64,000 nucleotides of DNA from Streptomyces sp. TRM70350 (GTDB lineage: Bacteria; Actinomycetota; Actinomycetes; Streptomycetales; Streptomycetaceae), in the NCBI RefSeq assembly GCF_019219825.1, contig NZ_JAHUXH010000022.1:1-64000 (forward strand). The letters run 5' to 3'. The translations under genes were made by a program, and so were the position numbers. Under the pieces are notes generated by a model. That model made no database searches, was not told the origin of the DNA, and worked only from the letters and a program-made list of their open reading frames with translations. Of this stretch, positions 9,010-20,110 are shown piece after piece. Within the stretch, counting starts at the first letter, position 1. Each line of letters starts with the position of its first letter.

Positions 9010-10767
9010 TTACCCGGCGGGCTCCCCGTGCCACGTCCGCCACAGCCGTGCGTACGCCCCGTCCGCCGCCACCAGCTCCTCGCGCGTGCCGAGTTCGGTG
9101 ATCCGCCCGGACTCCATCACCGCCACCCGGTCCGCGTCGTGCGCGGTGTGCAGCCGGTGCGCGATGGCGATGACCGTACGGCCCTTCAGTACGGCGGCCA
9201 GGGCGCGCTCGGTGTGCCGGGCGGTCGTCGGGGCGAGCAGGGCGGTGGCCTCGTCGAGGATCAGGGTGTGCGGGTCGGCCAGGACGACGCGGGCGAGGGC
9301 CAGTTGCTGGGCCTGTGAGCCGTCGGTGCGGCACGCCCCCGTACCCAGCTCGGTGTCGAGACCGTCGGGGAGTTCACGTACCCAGGCGTCGGCGCCGACC
9401 GCGGTGAGCGCGGTCCACACCTGCTCGTCCGTGGCGGCCGGTTCGGCGATCAGGAGGTTGTCGCGGACCGTGCCGAGGAAGACGTGGTGCTCCTGCGTCA
9501 CCAGCACGACCTGGCGGCGCAGCCGCTCCGGCCCCAGACCGGCGACCGGCACCCCGCCCACCGTCACACTGCCCGCGCCCGGCGTGTCGACACCGGCCAG
9601 CAGCCTGCTCAACGTGGACTTGCCCGCGCCGGACGGGCCGACCACCGCGAGCCGCTCCCCGGGCCGGATCGTCAGGTCGACGCCGCGCAGGACCTCGCCG
9701 CCCCGGTCGTAGGCATAGCGGACGCCGGTCACGTCGATGCGGTCGTCGGCCGGGTCGGGGGAGTCGGCCGGAGCCGTCCGGGGCGCCAGCGCGAGCCCCT
9801 CCACGCGGGCGAAGGAGGCGTTGCTCATCTGCAACTGCTCGATGCGGACCAGGATCACGTCCAGCGGCTCGGTGACCTGCCGCAGATACAGCGCGGCCGC
9901 CACCACCGCACCCAGGGTCACCGTCCCCCGCTCGTGCAGAAGGCCCCCGACCAGCAGCACGGCCACCACCGGGAAGGCGTACGCGAAGTCCGCGGCCGGG
10001 AAGAACACGCTGCGCAGCCGCAGAGTGTGGAGCCGGGTGCGCCGGGCCTCCGCCAGCGCGTCCCGGCTCGCCGCGATCCGGCGCTCCCGGAGCCCGAACG
10101 CCTCGATGGTGCGGGCACCGGCCGCCGTGGCCGCGAGGACCTCGGCGACGTCCGAGGTGGCCGCGCCCTCGGCGAGGTAGGCGGAGCGCGCCCGGCGCAG
10201 GTACCAGCGCAGCGGGAACCAGATGCCGAGCCAGCCCAGCAGGGCGCAAGCGCCCAGCAGCGGGTCCAGCGCGACGACCGCGCCGAACAGGAACAGCACC
10301 TGCAACGAGGCGATGAGCAGCTCGGGACCGGCGTCCCGCAACGTGGTTCCGACGGCGGTGACGTCGGCGGTGCCCCGCGCCGTCAGATCCCCGGTCCCGG
10401 CCCGCTCCACCACCGACGCGGGCAGCGACAGCGCCCGGTCGACGAACCCCTCCCGGATCCGTGCCAGCGTCCGCTCCCCGAACCGGTGCCCGGCGTACCG
10501 CGCCCACCGCGACAGCAGCAACTGCGCCAGCGCGCACCCTACGAGCGCGAGCGCCAGCCGGTCGACGACCTCGACGCCGCCGCCCGCCCGGACCTCGTTG
10601 ATGATCAGCCCCAGCAGCCACGGCCCCGCCAGCCCGACCCCGGCCGCGAGCGCGTTCAGGGCCACCACGGCGGCGAACGCCCGCCCGTCGACCCGGATCA
10701 GCCCCGCCATGGCCCGGCGCACCTCGGCGGGCCCGGCGATGGGCAACTGGCCCGGCTGCCCGCTCAT
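9010..10767 (-). CDS. ABC exporter half-transporter with canonical Walker motifs and degenerate signature
   Basis: 585 residues: an N-terminal six-helix exporter membrane domain (about 20-310), then a nucleotide-binding domain. Walker A is GPSGAGKST, Walker B is LILDEAT and the H-loop is IAIAHRL, all normal. The signature that should read LSGGQ is TDGSQ, so this subunit contributes catalytic Walker residues but a defective signature. It is last in a four-gene leftward operon. Its ATG overlaps the stop of the preceding partner as ATGA, implying coupled translation and a 1:1 heterodimer. The substrate is unknown; the fold is typical of lipid, peptide or drug exporters. Confidence 0.92.
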   Translation of the reverse strand: MSGQPGQLPIAGPAEVRRAMAGLIRVDGRAFAAVVALNALAAGVGLAGPWLLGLIINEVRAGGGVEVVDRLALALVGCALAQLLLSRWARYAGHRFGERTLARIREGFVDRALSLPASVVERAGTGDLTARGTADVTAVGTTLRDAGPELLIASLQVLFLFGAVVALDPLLGACALLGWLGIWFPLRWYLRRARSAYLAEGAATSDVAEVLAATAAGARTIEAFGLRERRIAASRDALAEARRTRLHTLRLRSVFFPAADFAYAFPVVAVLLVGGLLHERGTVTLGAVVAAALYLRQVTEPLDVILVRIEQLQMSNASFARVEGLALAPRTAPADSPDPADDRIDVTGVRYAYDRGGEVLRGVDLTIRPGERLAVVGPSGAGKSTLSRLLAGVDTPGAGSVTVGGVPVAGLGPERLRRQVVLVTQEHHVFLGTVRDNLLIAEPAATDEQVWTALTAVGADAWVRELPDGLDTELGTGACRTDGSQAQQLALARVVLADPHTLILDEATALLAPTTARHTERALAAVLKGRTVIAIAHRLHTAHDADRVAVMESGRITELGTREELVAADGAYARLWRTWHGEPAG

Positions 10768-12482
10768 CGCACCGCCTCCGCCGTGTCGGCATCCGCGTCG
10801 CGCGCCACCAGCGCCCGGTACCCGGGCGCGTACGCCAGCAGCCCCTCATGGGTCCCACTGGCCGCGACCTTGCCCTCGACCAGGAAGTACACCGTGTCCG
10901 CCCGGTCCAGCACCAGCGGCGAGGTGGTGGTGACGACGGTCGTACGGCCCGTGCGCGCCTTGCGCATCCGCTGCGCCACCGCCGCCTCGGTGTGCGCGTC
11001 GAGCGCGGACGTCGGCTCCACGGCGAGCAGCACCTCGGGGTCGGCCAGCAGCGCCCGCACCAGCCGTACCCGCTGCTGCTGACCGCCGGAGAGGTTGCGC
11101 CCCTGGGCGTCGATCCGTGAGTCCAGCCCGTCCGGCAGGCCCCGCACGATGTCGTCGGCCACGGCGGCGTGCACGGCCCGCGCCACGGCCGTGTCGTCAG
11201 CGTCGGTCCGCCCGCGGACCACGTCCCGCAGGGTCCCGGCGAACAGGTCGGCCTCGTGGTCCGCGACCAGGATCCGCTCCCGCACCCGCGCGAGCGCGAT
11301 CTCGTCCAGCCGGACGCCACCCCAGGTCGCGTCCGACGGCGCGTACCGCCCGAGCCGGTCGACGACCTCCGCCGCGTCACCGGGCCGCTCGCACGCGAGC
11401 GCGGTCAGCCGCCCGGGCAGCACCCGCACGCCCGACGCCGGGTCGTGCAGCACGGACGGCTCGGCCGGGGCGTCGTACGCCCCGCCGTCGTCCAGCGGGT
11501 CGAGCCGCAGGAACCGTACGACCCGGCGCGCGGCCACCAGCCCCCGGCTGACCTGCTGGCCGAACTCCAGGAAGTACGCCACCGGCACCACCAGCACCGC
11601 GACATAGCCGTAGACGGACACCAACTCGCCCACGGTGATCTCCCCCTGGGCCACCAGCCGGGCCGCGAGCCAGGTCACCACGGCCAGGAACACCGTCGGC
11701 AGGCCCAGGCCCAGCGCCTGGATCCAACTGGTCACCGCGCCGACCCGGTACCCCTCCGCGCGCAGCCGCCCCGAGTCGCGCCGGAAGGCCTCGGCGACCA
11801 GTTCCTTGCCGCCGAGCCCGCCCAGCACGCGCAGCCCGCCCGCCAGGTCGCCGATGCGCGCGGTCAGCGCACCCTGCCGTTCCCGGTAGGTGGTCTCCGT
11901 GCCCTGCAGACGGCCCATCAGCGGCCCGACCAGGACGCCGATCACCGGCACGCCCAGCAGCACCACGGCGGCCAGCAGCGGGGACACCGCGAGCAGCAGC
12001 GCGGCGACGACGGCGTACCCGACGACCGCGCCGACGCCGGGGCCGATCACGGTCAGGGAGGTGGCGATGGTCTGCACATCGCCCACGCCGATCGTGACGA
12101 CCTCCCCGGCGGCGACCTGCCGACGCAGCGAGGCACCGAGCCGGACCGCCTGCCCGACCACCACCTTGACCGTGCGGAAGTTGGCGTCCATCCGCACCCG
12201 GGTCATCGTGCGGTGCCGGGCGATGTTCAGCCAGGCGTCGAGCGCCCCGGCCGCCAGCACGGCCGCCGCCCAGCCGAGCAGCGCCGCCCGGTCACCGGGT
12301 TCCAGACCGTCGTCGACCGCTCGGGCCAGCAGATACGGCACCACCGCGGGCAGCGCCAGCGACACGATCCCCAGCACCGCCCCCGCGGCCGACCGGCCCG
12401 GCTGGCTGCGCACCAGCCACCACAGATAGCGGGCGGGGCTTCGGCTGTCGGGCGTGCCGGGATCCTCGTACGCGTCGATCAT
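10764..12482 (-). CDS. ABC exporter half-transporter with degenerate Walker A, Walker B and H-loop
   Basis: 572 residues: an exporter membrane domain and a nucleotide-binding domain. The signature LSGGQQQRV is intact. The Walker A region reads LTALACERPGDAAE and has no GxxGxGKS/T. Walker B is LLAVEPTSALD (Asp replaced by Val), and the switch His is absent (TTTSPL). This subunit cannot bind ATP normally but supplies the signature to the partner encoded at 9010-10767, completing one functional ATP site. Start ATG 12482 is chosen because the protein then begins MIDAYEDP; an in-frame TTG at 12509 is the alternative. It lies 33 bases after the previous exporter gene. Confidence 0.9.
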   Translation of the reverse strand: MIDAYEDPGTPDSRSPARYLWWLVRSQPGRSAAGAVLGIVSLALPAVVPYLLARAVDDGLEPGDRAALLGWAAAVLAAGALDAWLNIARHRTMTRVRMDANFRTVKVVVGQAVRLGASLRRQVAAGEVVTIGVGDVQTIATSLTVIGPGVGAVVGYAVVAALLLAVSPLLAAVVLLGVPVIGVLVGPLMGRLQGTETTYRERQGALTARIGDLAGGLRVLGGLGGKELVAEAFRRDSGRLRAEGYRVGAVTSWIQALGLGLPTVFLAVVTWLAARLVAQGEITVGELVSVYGYVAVLVVPVAYFLEFGQQVSRGLVAARRVVRFLRLDPLDDGGAYDAPAEPSVLHDPASGVRVLPGRLTALACERPGDAAEVVDRLGRYAPSDATWGGVRLDEIALARVRERILVADHEADLFAGTLRDVVRGRTDADDTAVARAVHAAVADDIVRGLPDGLDSRIDAQGRNLSGGQQQRVRLVRALLADPEVLLAVEPTSALDAHTEAAVAQRMRKARTGRTTVVTTTSPLVLDRADTVYFLVEGKVAASGTHEGLLAYAPGYRALVARDADADTAEAVR

Positions 12483-12515
12483 CGCTCCCCGTTCCCCGGT
12501 CCTCGTCAACCGTGC

Positions 12516-14381
12516 TCACGCCAGACTGTCCCGCCACGCCCGGTGCAGCCCCGCGAACCGCCCCGTGCCCGCGATGAGTTCGGCCGGGCTGCCGTCCTCC
12601 ACGATCCGGCCGTGCTCCATCACCAGCACCCGGTCCGCGATCTCCACCGTGGACAGCCGGTGCGCGATCACGACGGCGGTACGGCCCTTCAGTACGGTCG
12701 CCATCGCCCGCTGCACGGCCCGCTCACCCGGGATGTCCAGCGAGCTGGTCGCCTCGTCGAGGATCAGCACCGCCGGGTCCGCGAGCAACGCCCGTGCGAA
12801 GGCGACGAGTTGACGCTGACCGGCCGAGATACGGCCGCCCCGCTTGCGCACGTCCGTGTCGTACCCCTCGGGCAGCGCCGCGACGAAGCCGTGCGCGCCG
12901 ATCGCCTTCGCGGCGCCCTCGATCTCCTCGCGGCTGGCGTCCGGCCGCCCGATGGCGATGTTCTCGGCGACCGTGCCGGAGAACAGGAACGACTCCTGCG
13001 TCACCATCACCACCCCGCGCCGCAGCTCGGGCACGGCCAGCTCGCGCAGGTCCACCCCGTCGAGCAGCACCCGCCCGTCGGTCGGGTCGTAGAAGCGGGC
13101 CAGCAGCTTCGCGAGCGTCGACTTGCCCGCGCCCGTGGAGCCGACCACCGCGACCGTCTGCCCGGCCGGGATCGTGAGGTCGAAGCGGGGCAGCACCTCG
13201 CCGCCGGTGCGGTAGGCGAAGCGCACGCCGTCGAAGACGACCTCGCGGCCGGGGTGTTCGGAGGCCAGGGGCGGGAGCTCCTTGGGTGCCGACGGCTCGG
13301 GCACCGACGGCGTCTGGGCCAGCAGCCCGGCGATCTTCTCCAGGGAGGCCGCCGCCGACTGGTAGGAGTTGAGGAACATGCCGAAGCGGTCGATCGGGTC
13401 GTACATCCGGCGCAGATACAGCACCGCCGCCGCGAGCACGCCGAGCGCGAGCGTGCCGTCCGCGACGCGGTACGCGCCCCACAGCACGATCAGCGCGACC
13501 GCCGTGTTGCCGACGATCCGCGAGCAGACGACATAGCGGGCCATCTCCAGCAGCGCGTCGCCGTTCGTCCGCTCGTGCCGCCGGTTCAGCACGCGGAACT
13601 CCGCGTCGTTGGCGGCCTCCCGGCGGAACGCGCGCACCGGGCGGATGCCGTTCATCGTCTCCACGAACTTCACGATCACCGCGGCGATCGCGGTCGACCG
13701 CGTCGTGTACACCCGCCGCGCCCGCCGCCGGTACAGCCGTACGAACCACCACAGCGGCCCGAACGACGCCACCGCCACCGCGCCCAGGCCCAGATCGAGC
13801 CAGAGCAGGATCGCCGCGACGTACACGCAGGACAGGATGACCATCACGAGCTCCTGCAGGCCCTCCTCCAGCAGCTCGCGCAGCGACTCGACGTCCGTGG
13901 TGGAGCGGGAGATCAGGCGGCCGCTCGTATATCGCTCGTGGAAGTCGACGCTCAGCGCCTGCGCGTGGCGGAAGATCCGGCCGCGCAGATCCAGGAGCAC
14001 GTCCTGGCTGACCCGGGCGGAGGTGACGACGAAGGCGTACTGGAGCCCGCCGGAGGCGCCCGCGCACAGCAGATAGCCGACCGCCACCGCGATCAGCGGG
14101 CCGCTGTCGTGGGCGCGGAACGCGGGTACGGCGTTGTCGATGGCGTACGCCACCAGCAGCGGGCCCGCCTGCACGGCCGCCTGCTGCAGAAGCAGCAGGA
14201 GCGTGGTCAGGGCGACCCGGGCCTTCATCGGCGCGAGCAGGGAGCGCAGCAGGGCCCCGGTGGCGCCGGGCGGGGCGGGCAGGACGTCCTTGTCGAACGG
14301 GTCGTCGGCCGTGCCCGGCTGCTGCGGCTCCTGCGGCTCGTCGTCGGCGACCGGGACGGGGGTGGATGTGGACGCGGTCAT
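12516..14381 (-). CDS. ABC exporter half-transporter, catalytic partner of the first heterodimer
   Basis: 621 residues: a disordered Pro/Asp-rich N-terminus of ~45 residues, the exporter membrane domain, then a nucleotide-binding domain with Walker A GSTGAGKST, Walker B LILDEATSSLD (catalytic Glu present), H-loop VIAHRL and a slightly altered signature ISAGQ. It pairs with the product of the upstream gene, whose catalytic Glu is replaced. The ATG overlaps that gene's TGA by ATGA. Whether the two heterodimers of this operon share a substrate cannot be told from sequence. Confidence 0.93.
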   Translation of the reverse strand: MTASTSTPVPVADDEPQEPQQPGTADDPFDKDVLPAPPGATGALLRSLLAPMKARVALTTLLLLLQQAAVQAGPLLVAYAIDNAVPAFRAHDSGPLIAVAVGYLLCAGASGGLQYAFVVTSARVSQDVLLDLRGRIFRHAQALSVDFHERYTSGRLISRSTTDVESLRELLEEGLQELVMVILSCVYVAAILLWLDLGLGAVAVASFGPLWWFVRLYRRRARRVYTTRSTAIAAVIVKFVETMNGIRPVRAFRREAANDAEFRVLNRRHERTNGDALLEMARYVVCSRIVGNTAVALIVLWGAYRVADGTLALGVLAAAVLYLRRMYDPIDRFGMFLNSYQSAAASLEKIAGLLAQTPSVPEPSAPKELPPLASEHPGREVVFDGVRFAYRTGGEVLPRFDLTIPAGQTVAVVGSTGAGKSTLAKLLARFYDPTDGRVLLDGVDLRELAVPELRRGVVMVTQESFLFSGTVAENIAIGRPDASREEIEGAAKAIGAHGFVAALPEGYDTDVRKRGGRISAGQRQLVAFARALLADPAVLILDEATSSLDIPGERAVQRAMATVLKGRTAVVIAHRLSTVEIADRVLVMEHGRIVEDGSPAELIAGTGRFAGLHRAWRDSLA

Positions 14382-16162
14382 CGGGCTGCCTCCAGTTCCG
14401 TCCCGGACATCAGATGGGCGTACTCGGCGTTGTCACGCAGCAGTTCGTGGTGCGTGCCGACGGCGGCGATCCGGCCGCCGGACAGCAGGGCGACCCGGTC
14501 GGCGAGCAGCACCGTCGACGGGCGGTGCGCCACGATCAGGGCGGTGGTGTCGGCGAGCACGTCCCGCAGCGCCGCCTCCACGGCGGCCTCGGTGTGCACG
14601 TCCAGCGCGGACAGCGGGTCGTCCAGGACCAGGAACTCCGGCCGTCCTACGACCGCCCTGGCCAGCGCCAGCCGCTGCCGCTGACCGCCGGACAGGCTCA
14701 GCCCCTGCTCACCGACCTGGGTGTCCGTGCCCTGCGGCAACGCGTGCGCGAAGTCGGCCTGGGCGACGGCCAGGGCGCGGTTCACCTCGGCCGTCCCGGC
14801 CTCGTCGGCGGCGCCCATGAGGACGTTCTCCCCGACGCTCGCCGAGAACAGCGTCGGCTCCTCGAAGGCGACGGCGACCTTGGCGCGCAGCTCCTGGCGG
14901 GACATGGTGGCGATGTCGACACCGTCGAGCGTGATCCGCCCCGAGGTCACCTCGTGCAGCCGGGGGATGAGCGCGGTGAGAGTGGTCTTGCCGCTGCCGG
15001 TCGCGCCGACGAGCGCCATGGACTCGCCGGGGCGGATGTGCAGGTCGATGTGCTCGAGGACGGGCGGGGAGTCCGCCGGGGCGTCGGGGTAGCGGAAGCC
15101 GACGGCGTGGAAGCGAATTCCCCGGTCCGGGCCGCCCTTGGAGACGCGCGTCGGCGCGGTGGCCGTCTCCGGTTCCGCGTCCATCACCTCGAAGTACCGC
15201 TCCGTCGCCGTCGCCGCCTCCTGGCTCATCGCCAGCAGGAAGCCGATCGAGTCGACCGGCCAGCGCAGGGCCAGTGCCGTGGACAGGAAGGCCACCAGCG
15301 TGCCCGCCGACAGATCCCCGTCCGCCACCCGCACGGACCCCAGCACCAGCGCCGCCCCGATGGCCACCTCGGGCAACGTGACGATGACGGTCAGGATCGT
15401 CGCCAGCAGCCGCGCCTTGCGCAGCTCCGTCCCCCGCAGCGTCCGCGACAGCTCCCAGAACGCCCGCGCCTGACTGCGATGCCGACCGAACCCCTTGACG
15501 ATCCGGATGCCGAGCACGCCCTCCTCGACGACCGTCGTCAGATCACCGACCTGGTCCTGCGCGCGCCGCGCCACCTCGGCGTACCGCCTCTCGAAGACGA
15601 AGCAGCTGACGACCACCGGCACGGCGGGCCCCAGGATCACCAGACCCAGCGTCAGGTCCTGCACCAGCATGATGATCACGCCGACGAGGATCGTCACCCC
15701 GTTCACCAGCAGGAACGTCAATGGAAAGGCCAGGAACATCCGAAGGAGCATCAGATCGGTGGTCCCCCGGGACAGCAGCTGCCCCGACGCCCACCGGTCG
15801 TGGAACGCCACCGGAAGCCGCTGCAGATGCCGGTACAGATCCGCCCGCATCGCCGCCTCGACCCCGGCCAGCGGCCGCGCCACCAGCCACCGCCGCAGCC
15901 CGAACAGCAGCGCCTCGGCCAGCCCGAGCAGCAGCAGGAACAGCGCGCCGAGCCACACGCCCGCCGGATCCCGGTCGGCGACCGGCCCGTCCACGAGCCA
16001 CTTCAGCACGAGCGGGATCACCAGCCCGGCGCAGGACGCGACGATCGCGACGAACGCGGCGGTGAACAGCCGGGCCCGCACCGGCCTGACGTAGGGCCAC
16101 AGGCGCAGCAACGAGCGGACGGCGGAGCGGTCTCGGGTCGTGGTGGCACGTGTCGTGGGCAT
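14378..16162 (-). CDS. ABC exporter half-transporter with Asp in place of the catalytic Glu
   Basis: 594 residues, first gene of the operon. The nucleotide-binding domain has Walker A GATGSGKTT, the full signature LSLSGGQRQR and the H-loop IVAHRP. Walker B reads LVLDDPLSALD, so the catalytic Glu is Asp. This is the usual degenerate-site half of heterodimeric exporters such as TM287/288. Start ATG 16162 (MPTTRATT) is preferred; the upstream in-frame extension reads as untranslated leader and there is no strong ribosome site for either. The promoter should lie in 16163-16309, where I see no distinctive motif. Confidence 0.92.
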   Translation of the reverse strand: MPTTRATTTRDRSAVRSLLRLWPYVRPVRARLFTAAFVAIVASCAGLVIPLVLKWLVDGPVADRDPAGVWLGALFLLLLGLAEALLFGLRRWLVARPLAGVEAAMRADLYRHLQRLPVAFHDRWASGQLLSRGTTDLMLLRMFLAFPLTFLLVNGVTILVGVIIMLVQDLTLGLVILGPAVPVVVSCFVFERRYAEVARRAQDQVGDLTTVVEEGVLGIRIVKGFGRHRSQARAFWELSRTLRGTELRKARLLATILTVIVTLPEVAIGAALVLGSVRVADGDLSAGTLVAFLSTALALRWPVDSIGFLLAMSQEAATATERYFEVMDAEPETATAPTRVSKGGPDRGIRFHAVGFRYPDAPADSPPVLEHIDLHIRPGESMALVGATGSGKTTLTALIPRLHEVTSGRITLDGVDIATMSRQELRAKVAVAFEEPTLFSASVGENVLMGAADEAGTAEVNRALAVAQADFAHALPQGTDTQVGEQGLSLSGGQRQRLALARAVVGRPEFLVLDDPLSALDVHTEAAVEAALRDVLADTTALIVAHRPSTVLLADRVALLSGGRIAAVGTHHELLRDNAEYAHLMSGTELEAAR

Positions 16163-16309
16163 CAGGGGCGAGCCTACGGATTGCCACTGACAACGCCCAC
16201 TGAGTTTCGGCCGGACCACGGTCCGCCGATGGTCCTACGACCTGCGTGTTCGAGGGGTCGTATGCCAAGCTCGGCGTCAAGGACCGGCGGCTGCGGCTGC
16301 CTCCGGGGC

Positions 16310-18550
<2,241 letters not shown>

Positions 18551-18700
18551 CTGTCAGCCTCCCGCGGCTCGTGGCGACGACGTCGGCCGGCGCACGGCGT
18601 CCCTCCGCGGAGCCCGGCCCGTCGTCCTCCCCACTGTTCTGCCCAGAGCTTGGCTCGCACTCACGTTTCCCCAGGGCGGGCCCGGTCGTTGGACACGTTT

Positions 18701-19927
18701 GTGAGGCACGTACATGGGCGCGCGCGGCGCGCGGGGGCCGCACTGGCCGCCCTACTGACATGGGCAGTACTACTGGCCGGGGCCACCGGCTGCACCACCG
18801 ACCGAGTGAGCGGGCTCGGCGCGCTCGGCAAACCCCGGTCCCCCGAGGACGTCATCGAGGTCGCGCCGGACGACGGCAGCAAGGGCGTCCACCCCTACGA
18901 GACGCTGTCCGTACGGGTGTCCAGTGGGCGTCTGGAGTCGGTACGGGTCGTCAAGTCCCAGGACGCCCAGAAACTGCCGGTGCCCGGCCGGATCTCCGCG
19001 GACGGCCGGCGCTGGGAACCCGACGACACGAAGCTGGCGCTGGCCGCCGAATACACCGTCGACGCGGTGGCCGTGGACGGCGACGGTCGCCGCGCCGCCC
19101 GGCACACCACCTTCACCACGCATGTCCCCGAGGAGCGCTTCATCGGGTACGTCACCCCGGAGAACCGCTCGGTGGTCGGCACCGGCATGATCGTCAGCCT
19201 GAAGTTCAACCGGGAGATCGCCGACCGCGCGGCCGTCGAACGGGCCGTACGCGTCACCGCGAAACCCGCCGTCGAGATCCGCCCGCACTGGTTCGGCCGG
19301 GACCGGCTCGACTTCCGACCCGAGCACTACTGGAAACCCGGCACCGAGGTCACCGTCGACCTGCGGCTCAGGGACGTCGAGGGCGCACCCGGCGTCTACG
19401 GGCTGCAGTACAAGACGGTCGCCTTCACCGTCGGCCGCAGCCAGGTCTCCCTGGTCGACGCGGCGAAGCACACCATGGAGGTGCGCCGGGACGGCGAACT
19501 GCTCGGCACGGTGCCGATCACCGCGGGCGCGCCCAAGACCCCGACGTACAACGGGAAGATGGTGGTCACCGACATGTACGAGGTGACCCGGATGAACGGC
19601 AGCACGGTCGGCTTCGGCGGTGAGTACGACATCCCGGATGTCCCGCACGCCATGCGCCTCACCGAGTCCGGCACCTTCCTGCACGGCAACTACTGGGCGT
19701 CGGCCACTGCCTTCGGCGAGACCAACGTCAGTCACGGGTGCATCGGGCTGCGGGACGAGAAGGGCGGCAGCTCTCAGACGCCGGCGGGCTGGTTCTTCGA
19801 CCGCACTCTGGTCGGGGACGTCGTCGAGGTCGTCCACAGCGATGACAAAAAGGTCGCTCCCGACAACGGGCTCGGAGGCTGGAACATGGGGTGGAACGAG
19901 TGGAAAGCGGGCAGTGCTCTGAAGTGA
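18701..19927 (+). CDS. L,D-transpeptidase lipoprotein
   Basis: About 408 residues from GTG 18701: a basic N-terminus, hydrophobic segment and lipobox-like ATGC, then tandem Ig-like domains and a C-terminal YkuD domain with the catalytic HGNYW ... SHGCIGLRD (Cys nucleophile). It makes 3-3 cross-links in peptidoglycan at the outer face of the membrane. The start is inferred from the signal peptide; TTG 18689 is an alternative and neither has a strong ribosome site. It diverges from glgX and is followed by a second, clearly paralogous gene. Confidence 0.9.
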   Translation: MRHVHGRARRAGAALAALLTWAVLLAGATGCTTDRVSGLGALGKPRSPEDVIEVAPDDGSKGVHPYETLSVRVSSGRLESVRVVKSQDAQKLPVPGRISADGRRWEPDDTKLALAAEYTVDAVAVDGDGRRAARHTTFTTHVPEERFIGYVTPENRSVVGTGMIVSLKFNREIADRAAVERAVRVTAKPAVEIRPHWFGRDRLDFRPEHYWKPGTEVTVDLRLRDVEGAPGVYGLQYKTVAFTVGRSQVSLVDAAKHTMEVRRDGELLGTVPITAGAPKTPTYNGKMVVTDMYEVTRMNGSTVGFGGEYDIPDVPHAMRLTESGTFLHGNYWASATAFGETNVSHGCIGLRDEKGGSSQTPAGWFFDRTLVGDVVEVVHSDDKKVAPDNGLGGWNMGWNEWKAGSALK

Positions 19928-20110
19928 CCCTGCCGGGGGGTGGGGCGGCCATGGCGGCCGGTCGGTGTTGGGACTGAACAGTGACAATCGTGCGGCCTCG
20001 ACCGCGCCGATCATGTGGTTAATATGCGCCGAGCGCGCGGGACGCGCAGGGGAGCGGGCCCGAGGGGGTCCGATCGGGGCCCGGTCCGGGGCCCGTTGAG
20101 GGGAGACAAG

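Noticed and set aside
11169..14684. 1171-residue rightward open frame opposite the ABC genes
   Set aside because: Composition is His/Arg/Gln-rich nonsense antisense to two well-conserved exporter genes.
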